Assembly (NCBI GenBank): GCA_933228675.1
Contig: OW121741.1
Coordinates: 120,366,418 to 120,430,417, forward strand
DNA from: Stomorhina lunata
Lineage: Eukaryota > Arthropoda > Insecta > Diptera > Rhiniidae
DNA: 64,000 bases
Reading direction: 5' to 3'
Part shown: piece after piece, positions 55,775-64,000 of the stretch
How positions within the stretch are numbered: the stretch's first letter is position 1
Layout of the letters: every line of letters begins with the position of its first letter
Translations under genes and position numbers: made by a program
Notes under the pieces: generated by a model
What the model was told of the DNA's origin: nothing
The model's database searches: none
The model's input: the letters and a program-made list of their open reading frames with translations, nothing else

Positions 55775-58700
55775 ATATAATATCTGAGATATAGACATAA
55801 ACTAAGATATAGACTGAAACATAGACTAAAACAAAGACAAGGATATAGACTAAGACATAGACTAAGGCACAGACAGAGACATAGACATAGACTAAGGCAT
55901 AGACTAAGACATAGACTAAGACATAGACATAGACTAAGACATAGACTAAGACATGGACTAAGACATAGACTAAGACATAGACTAAGACATAGACTAAGAC
56001 ATAGACTAAGACATAGACTAAGACATAGACTAAGACATAGACTAAGACATAGACTAAGACATAGACTAAGACATAGACTAAGACATAGACTAAGACATAG
56101 ACTAAGACATAGACTAAGACATAGACTAAGACATAGACTAAGACATAGACTAAGACATAGACTAAGACATAGACTAAGACATAGACTAAGACATAGACTA
56201 AGACATAGACTAAGACATAGACTAAGACATAGACTAAGACATAGACTAAGACATGGACTAAGACATGGACAAAGACATAGACTAAGACATAGACTAAGAC
56301 ATAGACTAAGACATAGACTAAGACATAGACTAAGACATAGACTAAGACATAGACTAAGACATAGACTAAGACATAGACTAAGACATAGACTAAGACATAG
56401 ACTAAGACATAGACTAAGACATAGACTAAGACATAGACTAAGACATAGACTAAGACATAGACTAAGACATAGACTAAGACATAGACTAAGACATAGACTA
56501 AGACATAGACTAAGACATAGACTAAGACATAGACTAAGACATAGACTAAGACATGGACTAAGACATGGACAAAGACATAGACTAAGACATAGACTAAGAC
56601 ATAGACTAAGACATAGACTAAGACATAGACTAAGACATAGACTAAGACATAGACTAAGACATAGACTAAGACATAGACTAAGACATAGACTAAGACATAG
56701 ACTAAGACATAGACTAAGACATAGACTAAGACATAGACTAAGACATAGACTAAGACATAGACTAAGACATAGACTAAGACATAGACTAAGACATAGACTA
56801 AGACATAGACTAAGACATAGACTAAGACATAGACTAAGACATAGACTAAGACATAGACTAAGACATAGACTAAGACATAGACTAAGACATAGACTAAGAC
56901 ATAGACTAAGACATAGACTAAGACATAGACTAAGACATAGACTAAGACATAGACTAAGACATAGACTAAGACATAGACTAAGACATAGACTAAGACATAG
57001 ACTAAGACATAGACTAAGACATAGACTAAGACATAGACTAAGACATAGACTAAGACATAGACTAAGACATAGACTAAGACATGGACTAAGACATAGACTA
57101 AGACATAGACTAAGACATAGACTAAGACATAGACTAAGACATAGACTAAGACATAGACTAAGACATAGACTAAGACATAGACTAAGACATAGACTAAGAC
57201 ATAGACTAAGACATAGACTAAGACATAGACTAAGACATAGACTAAGACATAGACTAAGACATAGACTAAGACATAGACTAAGACATAGACTAAGACATAG
57301 ACTAAGACATAGACTAAGACATAGACTAAGACATGGACTAAGACATGGACAAAGACATAGACTAAGACATAGACTAAGACATAGACTAAGACATAGACTA
57401 AGACATAGACTAAGACATAGACTAAGACATAGACTAAGACATAGACTAAGACATAGACTAAGACATAGACTAAGACATAGACTAAGACATAGACTAAGAC
57501 ATAGACTAAGACATAGACTAAGACATAGACTAAGACATAGACTAAGACATAGACTAAGACATAGACTAAGACATAGACTAAGACATAGACTAAGACATAG
57601 ACTAAGACATAGACTAAGACATAGACTAAGACATAGACTAAGACATAGACTAAGACATAGACTAAGACATAGACTAAGACATAGACTAAGACATAGACTA
57701 AGACATAGACTAAGACATAGACTAAGACATAGACTAAGACATAGACTAAGACATAGACTAAGACATAGACTAAGACATAGACTAAGACATAGACTAAGAC
57801 ATAGACTAAGACATAGACTAAGACATAGACTAAGACATAGACTAAGACATAGACTAAGACATAGACTAAGACATAGACTAAGACATAGACTAAGACATAG
57901 ACTAAGACATAGACTAAGACATAGACTAAGACATAGACTAAGACATGGACTAAGACATGGACTAAGACATAGACTAAGACATAGACTAAGACATAGACTA
58001 AGACATAGACTAAGACATAGACTAAGACATAGACTAAGACATAGACTAAGACATAGACTAAGACATAGATTAAGACATAGACTAAGACATAGACTAAGAC
58101 ATAGACTAAGACATAGACTAAGACATAGACTAAGACATAGACTAAGACATAGACTAAGACATAGACTAAGACATAGACTAAGACATAGACTAAGACATAG
58201 ACTAAGACATAGACTAAGACATAGACTACGACATGGACTAAGACATGGACTAAGACATAGACTTAGACATAGACTAAGACATAGACTAAGACATAGACTA
58301 AGACATAGACTAAGACATAGACTAAGACATGGACTAAGACATGGACTAAGACATAGACTAAGACATAGACTAAGACATAGACTAAGACATAGACTAAGAC
58401 ATAGACTAAGACATAGACTAAGACATAGACTAAGACATAGACTAAGACATAGACTAAGACATAGACTAAGACATAGACTAAGACATAGACTAAGACATAG
58501 ACTAAGACATAGACTAAGACATAGACTAAGACATAGACTAAGACATAGACTAAGACATAGACTAAGACATAGACTAAGACATAGACTAAGACATAGACTA
58601 AGACATAGACTAAGACATAGACTAAGACATAGACTAAGACATAGACTAAGACATAGACTAAGACATAGACTAAGACATAGACTAAGACATAGACTAAGAC

Positions 58701-61326
58701 ATAGACTAAGACATAGACTAAGACATAGACTAAGACATAGACTAAGACATAGACTAAGACATAGACTAAGACATAGACTAAGACATAGACTAAGACATAG
58801 ACTAAGACATAGACTAAGACATAGACTAAGACATAGACTAAGACATAGACTAAGACATAGACTAAGACATAGACTAAGACATAGACTAAGACATAGACTA
58901 AGACATAGACTAAGACATAGACTAAGACATAGACTAAGACATAGACTAAGACATAGACTAAGACATAGACTAAGACATAGACTAAGACATAGACTAAGAC
59001 ATAGACTAAGACATAGACTAAGACATAGACTAAGACATAGACTAAGACATAGACTAAGACATAGACTAAGACATAGACTAAGACATAGACTAAGACATAG
59101 ACTAAGACATAGACTAAGACATAGACTAAGACATAGACTAAGACATAGACTAAGACATAGACTAAGACATAGACTAAGACATAGACTAAGACATAGACTA
59201 AGACATAGACTAAGACATAGACTAAGACATAGACTAAGACATAGACTAAGACATAGACTAAGACATAGACTAAGACATAGACTAAGACATGGACTAAGAC
59301 ATAGACTAAGACATGGACTAAGACATGGACTAAGACATAGACTAAGACATAGACTAAGACATAGACTAAGACATAGACTAAGACATGGACTAAGACATGG
59401 ACTAAGACATAGACTAAGACATAGACTAAGACATGGACTAAGACATGGACTAAGACATAGACTAAGACATAGACTAAGACATAGACTAAGACATAGACTA
59501 AGACATAGACTAAGACATAGACTAAGACATAGACTAAGACATAGACTAAGACATAGACTAAGACATAGACTAAGACATATACTAAGACATAGACTAAGAC
59601 ATAGACTAAGACATAGACTAAGACATAGACTAAGACATAGACTAAGACATAGACTAAGACATAGACTAAGACATAGACTAAGACATAGACTAAGACATAG
59701 ACTAAGACATAGACTAAGACATAGACTAAGACATAGACTAAGACATGGACTAAGACATGGACTAAGACATAGACTAAGACATAGACTAAGACATAGACTA
59801 AGACATAGACTAAGACATAGACTAAGACATAGACTAAGACATAGACTAAGACATAGACTAAGACATAGACTAAGACATAGACTAAGACATAGACTAAGAC
59901 ATAGACTAAGACATAGACTAAGACATAGACTAAGACATAGACTAAGACATAGACTAAGACATAGACTAAGACATAGACTAAGACATAGACTAAGACATAG
60001 ACTAAGACATAGACTAAGACATAGACTAAGACATAGACTAAGACATAGACTAAGACATAGACTAAGACATAGACTAAGACATAGACTAAGACATAGACTA
60101 AGACATAGACTAAGACATAGACTAAGACATAGACTAAGACATAGACTAAGACATAGACTAAGACATAGACTAAGACATAGACTAAGACATAGACTAAGAC
60201 ATAGACCAAGACATAGACTAAGACATAGACTAAGACATAGACTAAGACATAGACTAAGACATAGACTAAGACATAGACTAAGACACAGACTAAGACATAG
60301 ACTAAGACATAGACTAAGACATAGACTAAGACATAGACTAAGACATAGACTAAGACATAGACTAAGACATAGACTAAGACATAGACTAAGACATGGACTA
60401 AGACATGGACTAAGACATAGACTAAGACATAGACTAAGACATAGACTAAGACATAGACTAAGACATAGACTAAGACATAGACTAAGACATAGACTAAGAC
60501 ATAGACTAAGACATAGACTAAGACATAGACTAAGACATAGACTAAGACATAGACTAAGACATAGACTAAGACATAGACTAAGACATAGACTAAGACATAG
60601 ACTAAGACATAGCCTAAAACATAGACTAAGACATAGACTAAGACATAGACTAAAACATAGACTAAGACATAGACTAAGACATAGACTTAGACATAGACTA
60701 AGGCATAGACTAAGGCATAGACTAAGGCATAGACTAAGGCATACACTAAGACATAGACTAAGACATAGACTAAGACATAGACTAAGACATAAACTAAGAC
60801 ATAGACTAAGACATAGACATAGACTAAGACATAGACTAAGACATAGACTAAGACATAGACTAAGACATAGACTAAGGCATAGACTAAGGCATACACTAAG
60901 ACATAGACTAAGGCATAGACTAAGACATAAACTAAGACATAGACTAAGACATAGACATAGACTAAGACATAGACTAAGACATAGACTAAGACATAGACTA
61001 AGACATAGACTAAGACATAGACTAAGACATAGACTAAGACATAGACTAAGACATAGACTAAGACATAGACTAAGACATAGACTAAGACATAGACTAAGAC
61101 ATAGACTAAGACATAGACTAAGACATAGACTAAGACATAGACTAAGACATAGACTAAGACATAGACTAAGACATAGACTAAGACATAGACTAAGACATAG
61201 ACTAAGACATAGACTAAGACATAGACTAAGACATAGACTAAGACATAGACTAAGACATAGACTAAGACATAGACTAAGACATAGACTAAGACATAGACTA
61301 AGACATAGACTAAGACATAGACTAAG
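55775..61326. repeat. 12-bp satellite (AGACATAGACTA)n
   Basis: About 460 units. The first 100-150 bp are diverged (AGATATAGACTG, AAACATAGACTA) and the rest is nearly perfect. Paired ACATGGACTA variants recur in blocks, for example at about 56252, 56552 and 57332 with the same following ACAAAG change, showing duplication of long segments. Single 6-bp insertions occur near 60808 and 60950. The long minus-strand frames are translations of the repeat. Confidence 0.97.
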
Positions 61327-64000
61327 ACATAGACATAGACATAGACATAGACATAGACATAGACATAGACATAGACATAGACATAGACATAGACATAGAC
61401 ATAGACATAGACATAGACATAGACATAGACATAGACATAGACATAGACATAGACATAGACATAGACATAGACATAGACATAGACATAGACATAGACATAG
61501 ACATAGACATAGACATAGACATAGACATAGACATAGACATAGACATAGACATAGACATAGACATAGACATAGACATAGACATAGACATAGACATAGACAT
61601 AGACATAGACATAGACATAGACATAGACATAGACATAGACATAGACATAGACATAGACATAGACATAGACATAGACATAGACATAGACATAGACATAGAC
61701 ATAGACATAGACATAGACATAGACATAGACATAGACATAGACATAGACATAGACATAGACATAGACATAGACATAGACATAGACATAGACATAGACATAG
61801 ACATAGACATAGACATAGACATAGACATAGACATAGACATAGACATAGACATAGACATAGACATAGACATAGACATAGACATAGACATAGACATAGACAT
61901 AGACATAGACATAGACATAGACATAGACATAGACATAGACATAGACATAGACATAGACATAGACATAGACATAGACATAGACATAGACATAGACATAGAC
62001 ATAGACATAGACATAGACATAGACATAGACATAGACATAGACATAGACATAGACATAGACATAGACATAGACATAGACATAGACATAGACATAGACATAG
62101 ACATAGACATAGACATAGACATAGACATAGACATAGACATAGACATAGACATAGACATAGACATAGACATAGACATAGACATAGACATAGACATAGACAT
62201 AGACATAGACATAGACATAGACATAGACATAGACATAGACATAGACATAGACATAGACATAGACATAGACATAGACATAGACATAGACATAGACATAGAC
62301 ATAGACATAGACATAGACATAGACATAGACATAGACATAGACATAGACATAGACATAGACATAGACATAGACATAGACATAGACATAGACATAGACATAG
62401 ACATAGACATAGACATAGACATAGACATAGACATAGACATAGACATAGACATAGACATAGACATAGACATAGACATAGACATAGACATAGACATAGACAT
62501 AGACATAGACATAGACATAGACATAGACATAGACATAGACATAGACATAGACATAGACATAGACATAGACATAGACATAGACATAGACATAGACATAGAC
62601 ATAGACATAGACATAGACATAGACATAGACATAGACATAGACATAGACATAGACATAGACATAGACATAGACATAGACATAGACATAGACATAGACATAG
62701 ACATAGACATAGACATAGACATAGACATAGACATAGACATAGACATAGACATAGACATAGACATAGACATAGACATAGACATAGACATAGACATAGACAT
62801 AGACATAGACATAGACATAGACATAGACATAGACATAGACATAGACATAGACATAGACATAGACATAGACATAGACATAGACATAGACATAGACATAGAC
62901 ATAGACATAGACATAGACATAGACATAGACATAGACATAGACATAGACATAGACATAGACATAGACATAGACATAGACATAGACATAGACATAGACATAG
63001 ACATAGACATAGACATAGACATAGACATAGACATAGACATAGACATAGACATAGACATAGACATAGACATAGACATAGACATAGACATAGACATAGACAT
63101 AGACATAGACATAGACATAGACATAGACATAGACATAGACATAGACATAGACATAGACATAGACATAGACATAGACATAGACATAGACATAGACATAGAC
63201 ATAGACATAGACATAGACATAGACATAGACATAGACATAGACATAGACATAGACATAGACATAGACATAGACATAGACATAGACATAGACATAGACATAG
63301 ACATAGACATAGACATAGACATAGACATAGACATAGACATAGACATAGACATAGACATAGACATAGACATAGACATAGACATAGACATAGACATAGACAT
63401 AGACATAGACATAGACATAGACATAGACATAGACATAGACATAGACATAGACATAGACATAGACATAGACATAGACATAGACATAGACATAGACATAGAC
63501 ATAGACATAGACATAGACATAGACATAGACATAGACATAGACATAGACATAGACATAGACATAGACATAGACATAGACATAGACATAGACATAGACATAG
63601 ACATAGACATAGACATAGACATAGACATAGACATAGACATAGACATAGACATAGACATAGACATAGACATAGACATAGACATAGACATAGACATAGACAT
63701 AGACATAGACATAGACATAGACATAGACATAGACATAGACATAGACATAGACATAGACATAGACATAGACATAGACATAGACATAGACATAGACATAGAC
63801 ATAGACATAGACATAGACATAGACATAGACATAGACATAGACATAGACATAGACATAGACATAGACATAGACATAGACATAGACATAGACATAGACATAG
63901 ACATAGACATAGACATAGACATAGACATAGACATAGACATAGACATAGACATAGACATAGACATAGACATAGACATAGACATAGACATAGACATAGACAT
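61327..64000. repeat. 6-bp satellite (ACATAG)n, perfect, running off the window
   Basis: About 445 copies of ACATAG without a visible interruption follow the 12-mer array directly. The 12-mer AGACATAGACTA differs from two hexamers only by the substitution that gives ACTAAG, so both arrays share one origin. The array continues beyond the window edge. Confidence 0.98.

Noticed and set aside
58263..60209. 648-codon minus-strand frame of LVYV repeats
   Set aside because: It is the translation of a 12-bp satellite whose length is a multiple of three; no gene features.
61322..64000. 892-codon frame of alternating Met-Ser
   Set aside because: It is the translation of the perfect ACATAG hexamer array.
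61327..64000. Telomere repeat
   Set aside because: The motif lacks the G-rich strand of known telomerase repeats and Diptera have no TTAGG; kept only as a low-probability idea in the finding.

Overview
The window looks like nuclear DNA from a higher dipteran (calyptrate or blow-fly-like). It is very AT-rich and mostly repetitive. It carries an insect errantivirus-type LTR retrotransposon with an env gene, mariner copies, foldback elements and muscoid-style dispersed repeats, and only one convincing host coding exon. The species assignment is inference.

Layout. 1-9870: degenerate tandem arrays of about 30-32 bp built on the palindromic core TTTTCTATAGAAAA, changing orientation from block to block and interrupted by a dispersed repeat (1521-2140; second copy 10581-11284). 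10-15 kb: gene-poor DNA with a 148-bp hairpin MITE and a 1,028-bp foldback element. 14930-24704: a transposon nest. A non-autonomous DNA transposon of about 1.5 kb (TIRs beginning CACAGAGGGG, 5-bp TSD GGTCG) was hit by a complete 6.95-kb gypsy/errantivirus-like element (gag, pol, env, identical 379-bp LTRs, 4-bp TSD CGTA) and by a defective mariner. 24.8-48.9 kb: further AT-rich satellite arrays with periods of about 27, 28, 29 and 32 bp, with embedded elements and a second defective mariner (44286-45565).

49311-51767 (minus strand): the only well-supported host coding sequence, a large 3'-terminal exon encoding a charged, coiled-coil protein with four internal repeats of about 45 residues. 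Its 5' exons are not identified. 52.5-54.6 kb: another AT array. 55.8 kb to the end: a 12-bp satellite of about 5.5 kb that switches abruptly to 2.67 kb of a perfect 6-bp satellite running off the window.

The most interesting observation is two unrelated repeat families that each contain a hammerhead-ribozyme-like core. One is a 467-bp unit repeated about 5.2 times in a head-to-head array (38952-41381), each full unit carrying CTGATGA, a hairpin, GAAA and a palindromic stem III. The other is an element at 25358-25870 and 27855-28204 with CTGAAGA, a 5-bp stem II, GAAA and CGCGTC. Both resemble the short-stem-III hammerheads of Penelope-like elements, retrozymes and animal satellites. This is read by eye and no activity is shown.
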